Made by a program: the position numbers and the translations under genes. A stretch of 64,000 nt of DNA from Massilia kyonggiensis (GTDB lineage Bacteria; Pseudomonadota; Gammaproteobacteria; Burkholderiales; Burkholderiaceae_D): the NCBI RefSeq assembly GCF_024756235.1, contig NZ_JANUGY010000006.1:186001-250000 (forward strand), written 5' to 3'. The notes beneath the pieces are model-generated. The model saw nothing but the letters and a program-made list of their open reading frames with translations, was not told the DNA's origin and did no database searches. Below, one piece after another: positions 1 through 8,518 of the stretch. Each line of letters starts with the position of its first letter. Position 1 is the first letter of the stretch.

Positions 1-362
1 CCCGTCAGCGGCTTGTAGCCCAGCGTCTCCAGCTTCTTCTCGTCCATGAAGCTCGTGTACAGGTCGGCGATCTTCTGCGCATCGCTGCCGGCCTTCTTGT
101 GCGGGTCCTTCTGGTCCGCTTCGATGATGCCGAGGAGCTGCGGCTGCGTGTCTTCGCGCAGCTTCATGAAGGTGCCCCAGCTCGAACGGTCGGCGGGGAT
201 CTCGGTCGTCTTGAGCCACTTGCCGTTCAGGTAAGTGAAGAAATCGTCCTGCACGCGTACGCTCGGGTCGATGTATTGCGTGTCGATGCCGGCACGGTCC
301 GCCGCGGATGCGAAGGTGGCCAACATGGAGAGGGTCAGGGTACTGAGGAGGTATCGTTTCAC
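1..362 (-). CDS. M13 family metallopeptidase, N-terminal part (truncated by window edge)
   Basis: The first 120 codons of a secreted zinc endopeptidase of the neprilysin/PepO family. The GTG start gives a basic N-terminus and a hydrophobic stretch (LLSTLTLSMLATFASAA) that reads as a signal peptide. It is followed by the typical M13 opening: a DDFFTYLNGKWL block, then PADRSSWGTF. The catalytic HExxH lies in the missing part, so activity cannot be judged. An AGGA-like ribosome site lies about ten bases before the GTG; an internal ATG inside the signal peptide is a less likely start. The family trims peptides in the periplasm or outside the cell. It lies just downstream of the TonB receptor on the same strand and could share its transcript. 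Confidence 0.85.
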   Translation of the reverse strand, partial: MKRYLLSTLTLSMLATFASAADRAGIDTQYIDPSVRVQDDFFTYLNGKWLKTTEIPADRSSWGTFMKLREDTQPQLLGIIEADQKDPHKKAGSDAQKIADLYTSFMDEKKLETLGYKPLT

Positions 363-409
363 GAGAGGTCCTTTTGCTGCGGTGCGGCTTGTGGCCATGG
401 GTGGCAGCG

Positions 410-2569
410 CTACATCTTCATTTCGTAGCGGATGCCGAGGGTGGTGTACGTACGGGTCGCCGTCGCCGCGCTCTGCACGAGGGTGCCCGTGTCGACGCTG
501 CGCGCGCTGTCGTAGAGGCGCGGATCGAGGTTGTTCGCGGACAGGCGCACCTGCGCGTTCGCATTCAGCTTGTACAAGCCGTAAAAGTCGAACTGGCGCT
601 TCATGCCCGTGTACGCGGTCTCGTTGACGGTGGTCTGCACGAGGGTCGCGGGCGTCCAGTTCAAGCCGCCGCCCACCGTCAGCGGCAAGCCTTTCAGGCG
701 CCAGTCCGAGCCCACGTTGGCCGTCTGCTTCGGCTGCTGGTCGAGGCGGTTGTCCGGGCCCGGAATGCCGTCGACATTCGACCAGTAACGGCTGTAGTTC
801 GCGCGCACGTCGACGTTCGGCGCGCCCGCGTAGACGTCCGTCAGCGGAAACTTCGCTTCCAGTTCGATGCCGCGCGTGCGGGCACGGCCGATGTTGATGG
901 GCGTGGACACCCAGCGCGGCCCGCTCGCCGTCTGCGCCAGCACCGTCGTGCGGCGCTGCAGGTCGTCGATGTTGCGCGCGAATCCGCTCGCGGACAGGAT
1001 GCCGCTCTTGCCGACGTAATGTTCGTACGCGACGTCGATCCCGGTCGCCAGTTCCGGCTTCAGGCTCGGATTGCCCGTGCGGTCCGGACGCGTGGCGTCG
1101 TTGTACGTGGAGATCGTCGGCACGGCGATCAGATCGTTCAGTCCCGGCGCTTTATAGCTGCGCGTGACGCTCGCGCGCACCTGGTCTTTATCGTGTTCCG
1201 GGATGCGCCACACGCCGTGCAGCACGGGACTCCACACCTTGGACAGGTTGCGGACCCGATCGCTGGTGATGCGAATGCCTTCCCAGCGCAGGCCGAGATA
1301 AGTGGAAAACTGCGGCGTGACGTCCCACTCGTCCTGCACGAACGCGGCGACGCGGCGCGAATCGGCCGCCAGCGATGCGCCGCCGCCGTCGAACAGCGCG
1401 GCCGAATCGCCGGCCGCGACGTGTTCCTGGCTGCGATGGCCTCCTTCGACCTCCCAGCCGGCCGCGAACAGGTGTCCTTTACCCATCGGGCGCGTGTACT
1501 TGCCGCCCGTATTCAGGCTCCCGTCGCGCGTGGCGTCGCTGTCGACGTAGCGCAGCAATGGGCTGCCCGCGGCATCGAACGTATTGCGCAGGACGTCGCT
1601 GTGGCTGCGGCCACCGGCGAAGCCGAATTTCACGTCCAGGCGCGCGCCGCCGTCCATGCGGTGCAGCCAGTTGCCGAAGCCGCGTACGAACGTCGAATTC
1701 GACGTCGAATCGGATCTCTGGTGCGCATATTCCGGCGCGGTCGTGCCGATGGGCTGGTCGAGGCGGCTGTCGCCGCCGCTGCGGTTGCGGTTCGCGACGA
1801 GGAACGGTTGAAACGTCAGCGTGTCTCCGTTCGAAAATTTATAGGCGAAGCGCGGCGTGAGGAACAGGGAGTCGTTGACGCCGCCGCCTTCGTCGTGGAT
1901 GCGCTGCTCGCGCTGCACGGTGCCATCCTTCAGCGTGTTCAGGTTGACGGTGTCGCTGTCGTTGTGCTGGCGCGCCTGGTTGACGGCGCCCGTCAGGTTC
2001 CACGACAGGCTGCCCGCCTGCCCCGGCACGACGACGCCCACGTTCACGCCGTGGCGGCCCTGCTCGATGCTGTCGGCCACGCGCAGCTGCACGTCCTTTT
2101 GCCGATAACCCTCGCGCAGGATGATGTTGATGGTGCCCGCGATCGCCTGGGTGCTGTGCTCCGCGACGGGACCGCGCATCACTTCGATGCGCTCGACCTG
2201 GTCGGGCGCCAGCGCGTCCAGCGAAAAGCCCGGCGGCGGGCGCTCGCCGTTGACGAGCATCTGCGTATAGCCGTTGCCGAGCCCCCGCATGCGCACACCG
2301 CCGCCGCCGCGTCCCGGCGGCCCGCCCAGGGTCACGCCCGGCAGGCGCTTGAGGACTTCGCTGATGCTCGTGTCGCCGTTGCGGTCGAGCTCTTCGCGCC
2401 CGAATACCATTTTCGCGGCCGTCGACAGGCGGCGCGTTTCCGTGTCGTCGGCGCGCGCGCCGCTCACGTTCACCTGCTGGATCGGGTCGGAGGTTTGGCC
2501 GGACTGGGCCAATGCAGGTCCCGCCGTGCCCAGCAGAGCCAGGCAGGCGATCGGGATCAGTTTGCTCAT
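410..2569 (-). CDS. TonB-dependent outer-membrane receptor
   Basis: A 719-residue receptor. The ATG at 2569 was chosen because it begins a clean signal peptide (MSKLIPIACLALLGTAGPALAQ); the frame stays open 37 codons further upstream but that part is not signal-like. Residues about 40-160 form the plug domain (ISEVLKRLPGV, VRMRGLGNGY, RIEVMRGP, AGTINIILRE), followed by a long beta-barrel rich in alternating aromatic residues. Such proteins import siderophores, vitamins or other scarce ligands using TonB energy. No ligand can be deduced: there is no adjacent regulator, siderophore or sugar gene. A Spy-like periplasmic gene lies upstream and an M13 peptidase downstream on the same strand. The last residue is Met rather than the usual aromatic. 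Confidence 0.9.
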   Translation of the reverse strand: MSKLIPIACLALLGTAGPALAQSGQTSDPIQQVNVSGARADDTETRRLSTAAKMVFGREELDRNGDTSISEVLKRLPGVTLGGPPGRGGGGVRMRGLGNGYTQMLVNGERPPPGFSLDALAPDQVERIEVMRGPVAEHSTQAIAGTINIILREGYRQKDVQLRVADSIEQGRHGVNVGVVVPGQAGSLSWNLTGAVNQARQHNDSDTVNLNTLKDGTVQREQRIHDEGGGVNDSLFLTPRFAYKFSNGDTLTFQPFLVANRNRSGGDSRLDQPIGTTAPEYAHQRSDSTSNSTFVRGFGNWLHRMDGGARLDVKFGFAGGRSHSDVLRNTFDAAGSPLLRYVDSDATRDGSLNTGGKYTRPMGKGHLFAAGWEVEGGHRSQEHVAAGDSAALFDGGGASLAADSRRVAAFVQDEWDVTPQFSTYLGLRWEGIRITSDRVRNLSKVWSPVLHGVWRIPEHDKDQVRASVTRSYKAPGLNDLIAVPTISTYNDATRPDRTGNPSLKPELATGIDVAYEHYVGKSGILSASGFARNIDDLQRRTTVLAQTASGPRWVSTPINIGRARTRGIELEAKFPLTDVYAGAPNVDVRANYSRYWSNVDGIPGPDNRLDQQPKQTANVGSDWRLKGLPLTVGGGLNWTPATLVQTTVNETAYTGMKRQFDFYGLYKLNANAQVRLSANNLDPRLYDSARSVDTGTLVQSAATATRTYTTLGIRYEMKM

Positions 2570-2676
2570 GACTATCGTTGTTATCGGTTGCGCAGCGGCA
2601 CCAATTCTAGCGGGAAGGATAGTCAAACCACCGAAGTGCGGCGGATTTTTACTTAACGATACATAGTGTGCAAAAC

Positions 2677-3246
2677 TCAACCGCCGAGATTGATCGACGC
2701 GCCGCCGGGGCCGCCCATCCCGCCACGCCCGTGGCCGCCCATGCCGCCCGGGCGTCCGCCGCTGCGCTCATTGCTTCGTTCTCCGCCACGCTCGCCACCC
2801 GGACGCCCCTCCGGCACCACGCGCATCAATTGCTCGCCGATGAAGGTCGCGACCTGGGCGCGCTGCTTGTCGTCGAGCGCATCGTTCACTTCCAGCCACG
2901 CTTCGCGCAGCTGCTTGTCCTCGGTATTGGTCGCCGCCGCTTCCGCCTCGACGGCCCGGTTCAGGTCGCGCAATTCGACTTCCGGCTTCGCCAGCAGCGT
3001 CTTCGCCTGTTCCTGCAAGGCCTCGCGGCGACGCTGGCGCTCGCGCAGGATCGAACGCGAACGGCCCTCGATCTGGTTCCACAGCGTCTGCTGGTTCGGC
3101 GTCAGGTTCAGGGATTTTTTCACGTCGGCGGACATGAACAGCAGATCTTCTACGCGCATGTCCATCAGCGGGACGGCGAACGAGGGGGCGGCGCTGCCGA
3201 TGGCGAATGCGAGCAGGCAGGCGCGGGAGAACCGGTTTCTAAACAT
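2677..3246 (-). CDS. Spy/CpxP-like periplasmic protein with Gly/Arg/Met-rich tail
   Basis: A 189-residue secreted protein. The ATG at 3246 gives a signal peptide (FRNRFSRACLLAFAIGSAAPSFA) and has a GGAG site nine bases before it. The mature part carries the LTxxQ-type motif (SLNLTPNQQTLW) and long charged helices with many Arg and Glu residues, as in the Spy/CpxP family of envelope-stress chaperones and metal-stress sensors. The last 40 or so residues are a low-complexity Gly/Arg/Met stretch (GGMGGHGRGGMGGPGG) that could be disordered or bind metal. A terminator-like hairpin lies just before the start. Function beyond family membership is not known. Confidence 0.65.
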   Translation of the reverse strand: MFRNRFSRACLLAFAIGSAAPSFAVPLMDMRVEDLLFMSADVKKSLNLTPNQQTLWNQIEGRSRSILRERQRRREALQEQAKTLLAKPEVELRDLNRAVEAEAAATNTEDKQLREAWLEVNDALDDKQRAQVATFIGEQLMRVVPEGRPGGERGGERSNERSGGRPGGMGGHGRGGMGGPGGASINLGG

Positions 3247-3264
3247 CGAACACGCTCCAGGCAT

Positions 3265-3294
3265 AAAAAAGCCCACGGTGGGGGAACCGTGGGC
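3265..3294 (-). terminator. Intrinsic terminator hairpin, just upstream of the Spy-like gene
   Basis: Perfect 9-bp stem GCCCACGGT/ACCGTGGGC (3271-3279 with 3286-3294) with a 6-base loop. On the minus strand it is followed directly by six T residues (3270-3265). It would end transcripts of the GNAT gene. However, its U-tract finishes only 18 bases before the Spy-like start codon, so it also sits in that gene's leader. Confidence 0.75.
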
Positions 3295-3435
3295 AAAGAC
3301 CACTTCAAGAGTGGAGAGAGAGAAAAACTGATAAGAACTATATGCTCCGCCCCTCCCCCTGTCCGGGCACTTTACAAATACTTACGCCGTGTTTGTCGTG
3401 GGATACAAGGATTAACAAGAACCCCGAAATCGTAT

Positions 3436-3906
3436 TTACACAGAGGTCGATCGCACCATGATGGTGACCGGCGCGCCATTGAGCTCCGCCATCTCGACGG
3501 TCTCCCAGCCTGCCCGCCGGTACAGCGATGCGTTGTGCGGCGTGAACAGATAAACCATCGGGAATCCGAGGCGGGCCGCTTCAAGCGCGATGCGCAGCGA
3601 AAGTGCGGACGCGATACCCTGCCCCCGGCATGCGGGCGGGACGACGACGGTCGACAACCAGGGCGTCAGGTGCGGATGCGTGATCGTCCGGGGCAGCAGC
3701 GTCGCGGCGCCGATGGGATCGCCGTCATCGGACACGGCGACCAGCGTCAGCGGCAGGCCGGTGGCGGACAGCGATGCGCGCAGGCGCTCTTCCCGCTGTT
3801 CGAGGCGGATGGATGGATTCAGGTAGCCGAATTCGGTGTGCTGCCACGCGGCGACGCGCGCGAGATGCTCCGGGCAATCCGCCAGATGCTCGATCCGGAA
3901 CGCCAT
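3436..3906 (-). CDS. GNAT family N-acetyltransferase
   Basis: A 156-residue single-domain acetyltransferase. The acetyl-CoA pyrophosphate loop is visible as PPACRGQGIASAL (motif A, R/QxxGxG/A type), preceded by the usual beta strand (LSTVVV) and followed by a helix and the VYLFTPHNASLYRRAGW segment typical of the GNAT C-terminal half. The substrate cannot be told. Its start codon overlaps the stop of the FAD monooxygenase by one base (TGATG), so the two are translationally coupled and probably work on related small molecules or are simply co-expressed. Confidence 0.8.
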   Translation of the reverse strand: MAFRIEHLADCPEHLARVAAWQHTEFGYLNPSIRLEQREERLRASLSATGLPLTLVAVSDDGDPIGAATLLPRTITHPHLTPWLSTVVVPPACRGQGIASALSLRIALEAARLGFPMVYLFTPHNASLYRRAGWETVEMAELNGAPVTIMVRSTSV

Positions 3907-5054
3907 CAGGCCCCCAGCGGCAGGTGCCGGCTCCAGCCATCGGCCATTGCCCGCGCGAGCGCCGCGTAGTCCGCATGCCGGCTGGCGCGGTCACGCTCGC
4001 GGCAGAACGCCTCGTCGCGGTTGAACAGCGATGACGCAAGCCCGCGGCCGGCCAGCGTGATCCCTGCCGTCTTCTGGAAGCGCAGCGCCGTGAAGGCTCC
4101 CAGGGCCCGGTCCACATTGCCCGGATGCGCTTCGATGCAGTTCGCCAGGTGCCACGCGTCTTCCAGCGCCTGGCACGCGCCCTGGCCTGACGTGGGCAGG
4201 GCCGCGTGGGCCGCATCGCCGATCATGACCAGGTTGTCCCGGTGCCACGCCGGCACGGGGTCGTGGTCGTGCACGTAGATCTTGTTGATGCGAGCGACGG
4301 GCGTGCCGGCGATGACGCGCCGTACCGGTGCCGGCCAGTCCACGAAGATGCGCTGCAACTCGTCGCGATAGTCGTCCGGATCGCGCGCACCGATCGTGGC
4401 CTGCGCCGCGCCGCCGGCCCAATACGCCTTGTCGCGTGCGACGGGCACGATGCCGAAGCGTTCGCCCGTGCCCCAGTAGTCCGAGATCGTGTCTGCGTCG
4501 AACTCGCCTTCGCAGACGCCGATCCAGTTGATGAAGCCCTGATAGACGGGCGTGGCGTCGCCCGTGACGTAGCGGCGGGCACACGACGCCATGCGGCCGT
4601 CGGCGCCGACGACCAGGTCCGCCGTCAGTGTCGCGCCATTCTCGAAGTGGACCACCGTGCCCGCGTCGATGCGCGCGACCTTGTGGCCATACCGGATGTC
4701 GACGCCCAGCGACTGCAATCGCGCCGCCAGGATGCGCTGGAAATCCATTCTCAGGATGGACAGGCTGGAATAGCCCATCCCCGCGTCGATCAGGCCGATG
4801 TCCAGCGCACCGAGGTCCTCGCCGGCACGCGACAGGCGGCGCATCGCGCGCGGACGGCCGGAAACGGCCGCCATGTCGTCCAGGATGCCGAATTGGTCCA
4901 GCACGAAGGCGGCATTCGGCCACACGACGATGCCCGCGCCGATGTTCGTATCGGCGTCGCGCCGTTCGTAGACGGTGACGTCGAACCCTTTTAACCTGAA
5001 TGCGATCGCGCTGGCGACACCCGCCACGCCGCCGCCGAGAATGGCTATGTGCAT
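3906..5054 (-). CDS. FAD-dependent monooxygenase (UbiH/salicylate-hydroxylase type)
   Basis: A 382-residue group A flavoprotein monooxygenase. N-terminal Rossmann motif GGGVAG, ending in the acidic residue that binds the FAD ribose (VTVYERRD). In the middle is the DG-type motif (LVVGADGR), and near residue 290 the GDAAHAALPTSGQGACQALED flavin motif. All three family fingerprints are present, so it should use NAD(P)H and oxygen to hydroxylate an aromatic or similar compound. The substrate is unknown. It is followed by a coupled GNAT gene. The start codon lies only six bases after the U-tract of the terminator that ends the UDP-sugar operon, and no normal ribosome site separates them. Confidence 0.85.
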   Translation of the reverse strand: MHIAILGGGVAGVASAIAFRLKGFDVTVYERRDADTNIGAGIVVWPNAAFVLDQFGILDDMAAVSGRPRAMRRLSRAGEDLGALDIGLIDAGMGYSSLSILRMDFQRILAARLQSLGVDIRYGHKVARIDAGTVVHFENGATLTADLVVGADGRMASCARRYVTGDATPVYQGFINWIGVCEGEFDADTISDYWGTGERFGIVPVARDKAYWAGGAAQATIGARDPDDYRDELQRIFVDWPAPVRRVIAGTPVARINKIYVHDHDPVPAWHRDNLVMIGDAAHAALPTSGQGACQALEDAWHLANCIEAHPGNVDRALGAFTALRFQKTAGITLAGRGLASSLFNRDEAFCRERDRASRHADYAALARAMADGWSRHLPLGA

Positions 5055-5060
5055 GTGAAT

Positions 5061-5086
5061 AAAAAAGGCTGCCGGGGCAGCCTTTT
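5061..5086 (-). terminator. Strong intrinsic terminator after the UDP-sugar operon
   Basis: Perfect 10-bp stem AAAAGGCTGC/GCAGCCTTTT (5063-5072 with 5077-5086) with a CGGG loop, followed on the minus strand by a run of six T residues (5066-5061). It ends the ugd operon 20 bases after the last stop codon. The monooxygenase ATG (5054) follows after only six more bases. Confidence 0.85.
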
Positions 5087-5106
5087 CGAATGCGGTCGAA
5101 CGCAGA

Positions 5107-6147
5107 TCAGGTATTGAGCTGCTCGGCGTCGCCCAGTTTGTCCTTGTACGAATCGAAGATCTTGACCAGCGCGTCGCGCATGGACACCTGCGGCTTCCAG
5201 CCGAGTTCCGAGACCGTGTTCTCGATCTTCGGCACGCGGTTCTGCACGTCCTGGTAGCCGGTGCCGTAGTAGGCGCCCGAGCTCGTGTCGACCAGTTTCA
5301 CCTGCTTGGCCGTCTCGCGGTATTCCGGATACTCGGCGGCCAGGTCCAGCATCATGCCGGCCAGTTCGCGGATCGAGTAGTTGTTGGTCGGGTTGCCCAC
5401 GTTGAAGATCTTGCCGGTGGCCTTGCCGTCCTTGTTCTCGATGATGCGCATCAGCGCATCGATGCCGTCGTCGACATAGGTGAACGAACGCTTCTGCTGG
5501 CCGCCGTCGACCAGCTGGATCGGTTCGCCGCGCACGATGTGGCCCAGGAACTGGGTCAGCACGCGCGAGGAGCCTTCTTTCGGCGTGTGGATCGAATCCA
5601 GGCCGGCGCCGATCCAGTTGAACGGACGGAACAACGTGAAGTTCAGGCCTTCCATGCCGTAGCCCCAGATCACGCGGTCCATCAGCTGCTTGGCGCAGGC
5701 ATAGATCCAGCGCGGCTTGTTGATCGGGCCATAGACCAGTTCCGAGTTCTCCGGGTCGAATTCGGCGTCGCGGCTCATGCCGTAGACTTCCGACGTCGAC
5801 GGGAAGATCAGATGTTTCTTGTACTTGGCGGCCGAACGGACGATCGGCAGGTTCGCCTCGAAGTCCAGTTCGAAGACGCGCAGCGGTTCCTTCACGTACG
5901 TCGACGGCGTCGCGATCGCCACCAGCGGGAGGATCACGTCGCACTTCTTGACGTGGTACTCGACCCACTCCTTGTTGATGGTGATGTCGCCTTCGAAGAA
6001 GTGCATGCGGGGATGGTCCAGCAGATGCGCGATCCGCTCGGAGTTCATGTCCATGCCGTACACTTCCCAATCGGTCGTCTCCAGGATGCGCTTGGAGAGA
6101 TGGTGGCCGATAAAACCGTTGACGCCGAGGATGAGGACTTTTTTCAT
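5107..6147 (-). CDS. Bifunctional UDP-4-keto-pentose / UDP-xylose synthase (ArnA C-terminal-domain homologue)
   Basis: A 346-residue extended-SDR enzyme that closely resembles the dehydrogenase/decarboxylase half of ArnA but stands alone, without the formyltransferase domain. Visible are the NAD motif GVNGFIGHH, the strongly ArnA-like blocks YHVKKCDVILPLVAIATP and FPSTSEVYGM (with the acidic residue used in decarboxylation, E120), YACAK (Y149/K153 catalytic pair), FRPFNWIG, and QKRSFTYVDDG carrying the conserved Arg. It should oxidise and decarboxylate UDP-glucuronate to UDP-4-keto-pentose and may release UDP-xylose, as reported for the stand-alone Ralstonia homologue. It is the last gene of the operon, with a 4-bp overlap to the epimerase. 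An annotation as dTDP-glucose-like epimerase would be less specific. Confidence 0.85.
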   Translation of the reverse strand: MKKVLILGVNGFIGHHLSKRILETTDWEVYGMDMNSERIAHLLDHPRMHFFEGDITINKEWVEYHVKKCDVILPLVAIATPSTYVKEPLRVFELDFEANLPIVRSAAKYKKHLIFPSTSEVYGMSRDAEFDPENSELVYGPINKPRWIYACAKQLMDRVIWGYGMEGLNFTLFRPFNWIGAGLDSIHTPKEGSSRVLTQFLGHIVRGEPIQLVDGGQQKRSFTYVDDGIDALMRIIENKDGKATGKIFNVGNPTNNYSIRELAGMMLDLAAEYPEYRETAKQVKLVDTSSGAYYGTGYQDVQNRVPKIENTVSELGWKPQVSMRDALVKIFDSYKDKLGDAEQLNT

Positions 6148-7154
6148 TTCAGGTAGGAAACATTTTCACGTATCGCCCGATTATACCACCGCGCAAATTC
6201 ACGCAAACCCGTCTCCAGTGACGTCGTGGGTTTGTAACCGACCCAGTCCTGCAGCCTGCTCGTGTCGGCATGCGTGGCCGGTACGTCGCCCGGCTGCATC
6301 GGTTGAAAGTCCAGCTGCGCCTTGACGTCGAACGCGCCTTCCAGCGTACGGATGAAGTCCAGCACCTGCACCGGCGTCTGGTTGCCGATGTTGAAGATGG
6401 CGTGCGGCGGCTTGCCTTCCGGCTTCGTCGGCTTGAACAGCAGGCGCACGACGCCTTCGACGATGTCGTCGATATACGTGAAGTCGCGGTACAGCTTGCC
6501 TTCGGCGAACACGGGAATGGGTTCTCCCGCCAGCATCTTGCGCGCGAAGCTGAAGTACGCCATGTCCGGGCGGCCCCACGGTCCATACACCGTGAAGAAG
6601 CGCAGGCCCGTCGTCGGGATGCCGTACAGATGGCTGTACGAATGAGCCATCAGCTCGTTCGACTTCTTCGTCGCGGCGTACAGCGAGACCGGTGCGTCGG
6701 TGACGTCGTCCTCGCTGAACGGCGTCTTGGCGTTGGCGCCGTAGACGCTGCTGCTGCTGGCGTACAGCAGGTGCTCCACCTTGTGGTTGCGGCACGCTTC
6801 CAGCATGTGGCCGAACGCGACGAGGTTCGCCTGTACGTACGCGGCCGGGTTCTTCAGCGAATAGCGCACGCCGGCCTGGGCGGCCAGGTGCACGACGAGC
6901 GCCGGTTTTACGCGCTCGAACAGCGCGGCCACCTGCTCGCCGTCGCTCAGTTCGACGGTCTCGCACGGCACGCCGGCCGGCTTCAACAGCGCCTCGACGC
7001 GGTGGTGCTTCAGCGCCGGGTCGTAGTAATCGTTGAAATTGTCGCAGCCGACCACGGTGTGGCCCATGGCGGTCAGGCGCACCGCCACCGCGCTGCCGAT
7101 GAAGCCGGCGGCGCCGGTGACGAGGATCGTACCTTTGTTGCTTGCTTCAGTCAT
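6144..7154 (-). CDS. UDP-glucuronate 4-epimerase-like NAD-dependent epimerase
   Basis: A 336-residue extended SDR. TGAAGFIGSAVAVRL at the N-terminus binds NAD, YASSSSVYGA holds the catalytic Ser, and YAATKKSNE the Tyr/Lys pair. The DNFNDYYDPALKHHR segment and the FTVYGPWGRPDMA loop are characteristic of UDP-glucuronate 4-epimerases, which make UDP-galacturonate. The gene sits between UDP-glucose dehydrogenase (which makes its substrate) and the ArnA-C-like enzyme (which competes for it), with ATGA overlaps on both sides. The three form a branch point feeding capsule, exopolysaccharide or lipid A sugars. Confidence 0.85.
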   Translation of the reverse strand: MTEASNKGTILVTGAAGFIGSAVAVRLTAMGHTVVGCDNFNDYYDPALKHHRVEALLKPAGVPCETVELSDGEQVAALFERVKPALVVHLAAQAGVRYSLKNPAAYVQANLVAFGHMLEACRNHKVEHLLYASSSSVYGANAKTPFSEDDVTDAPVSLYAATKKSNELMAHSYSHLYGIPTTGLRFFTVYGPWGRPDMAYFSFARKMLAGEPIPVFAEGKLYRDFTYIDDIVEGVVRLLFKPTKPEGKPPHAIFNIGNQTPVQVLDFIRTLEGAFDVKAQLDFQPMQPGDVPATHADTSRLQDWVGYKPTTSLETGLREFARWYNRAIRENVSYLK

Positions 7155-8518
7155 TGTTCGGCTTTCCCCGAACGGCGGCCGATGCCTTCATAGACGAGGC
7201 CGGCGGCGCCGAAAGCGTCCGGATCGTAGATGTTACGACCGTCGAACACGGCCTTCAGTTTCAGGTTCTCGGCCAGGAACGGCAGGTCCGGCGCGCGGAA
7301 TTCCTTCCACTCCGTGACCAGCACGAGCACGTCCGCGCCTTCGACGGCTTGTTTGGCCGACTCGACGATGCGCAGGCGGGTATTGCACAGCTCTTCGCCA
7401 TGCTCGGCCACCAGGACGCGCTTCGCTTCCGTGCTGGCGACGGGGTCGTACGCGACCACGTTGGCGCCTGCGTCGAACAGCGACTTGATCAGGATACGGC
7501 TCGGCGCTTCGCGCATGTCGTCCGTGTTCGGCTTGAACGACAGGCCCCACAGGGCGATCGTCTTGCCGTTCAGGTTGCTCTCGCCGCCGAAGAAGCGCAC
7601 CAGCTTCGTGAACAGCACGTTCTTCTGTTCCTCGTTGACCTTCTCGGTCGCGGTGAGCAGGTGCAGCTGCTTCTGATGGTCCGACGCCGTCTTGATCAGC
7701 GCCTTGACGTCTTTCGGGAAGCAGGAACCGCCATAGCCCATGCCGGCGTACAGGAAGTCCGGGCCGATGCGCGGGTCCATGCCGATGCCCAGGCGCACGG
7801 CTTCGATGTCGGCGCCCAGCAGTTCGGACAGGTTCGCCAGCTCGTTCATGAAGCTGATACGGGTGGCCAGCATCGCGTTCGCCGCGTACTTCGTCAGCTC
7901 GGCGCTGCGAATGTCCATCTCGACGAATTTTTCGTGGTTGCGGCTGAACGGCGCGTACAGCTGGCGCATCTGCTTGCCGGCGTCGGCGTCATCGAAACCG
8001 ACCACGATGCGGTCCGGCTTCATGAAGTCGTCGATCGCGGCGCCTTCTTTCAGGAATTCGGGGTTGCTGACGACGTGGAACGCCACGTTCACGCCGCGTT
8101 TCTCCAGTTCGCCCGCGATGGCGCGTTTCACTTTTTCCGCGGTGCCGACGGGCACGGTCGACTTGTCGACGATCACGGCCGGCTTCGTCAGGCGCTCGCC
8201 GATGCTGCGCGCGGCCGACAGGATGTGGGTCAGGTCGGCGCTGCCGTCTTCGTCCGGCGGCGTACCGACGGCCAGGAAGATGATGTCGGCGTGGCTGACG
8301 GCGTCGTCGTAGTTCGACGAGAACAGCAGGCGGCCGGCGGCCGCGTTGCGCTGGACGAGGCTGTCCAGGCCCGGTTCGTGGATCGGGATGATCCCGTCCT
8401 TCAACATCGTGATCTTGCGCGTATCGACGTCCAGGCACAGCACGGTATTACCGACGTCGGCGAAGCAGGCGCCAGACACCAGTCCGACGTAACCAGTCCC
8501 GATAACTGAAATTTTCAT
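7151..8518 (-). CDS. ugd: UDP-glucose 6-dehydrogenase
   Basis: A 455-residue enzyme that oxidises UDP-glucose twice to UDP-glucuronate with NAD. It shows the N-terminal motif GTGYVGLVSGACFADVG, the ELTKYAANAMLATRISFMNE region of the central domain, and the catalytic thiol motif GYGGSCFPKD. The C-terminal domain has the WGLSFKPNTDDMREAPS block of the family. Length is normal. It is the first gene of the operon with the epimerase and the ArnA-C-like decarboxylase, and its product is substrate for both. A glycosyltransferase gene is transcribed divergently across a 256-base region. Confidence 0.95.
   Translation of the reverse strand: MKISVIGTGYVGLVSGACFADVGNTVLCLDVDTRKITMLKDGIIPIHEPGLDSLVQRNAAAGRLLFSSNYDDAVSHADIIFLAVGTPPDEDGSADLTHILSAARSIGERLTKPAVIVDKSTVPVGTAEKVKRAIAGELEKRGVNVAFHVVSNPEFLKEGAAIDDFMKPDRIVVGFDDADAGKQMRQLYAPFSRNHEKFVEMDIRSAELTKYAANAMLATRISFMNELANLSELLGADIEAVRLGIGMDPRIGPDFLYAGMGYGGSCFPKDVKALIKTASDHQKQLHLLTATEKVNEEQKNVLFTKLVRFFGGESNLNGKTIALWGLSFKPNTDDMREAPSRILIKSLFDAGANVVAYDPVASTEAKRVLVAEHGEELCNTRLRIVESAKQAVEGADVLVLVTEWKEFRAPDLPFLAENLKLKAVFDGRNIYDPDAFGAAGLVYEGIGRRSGKAEQ

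Noticed and set aside
374-2656. 760-codon open frame on the plus strand across the TonB receptor gene
   Set aside because: Antisense shadow: Arg/Ala/His-rich with no domain; the minus-strand frame has a signal peptide, plug and barrel.
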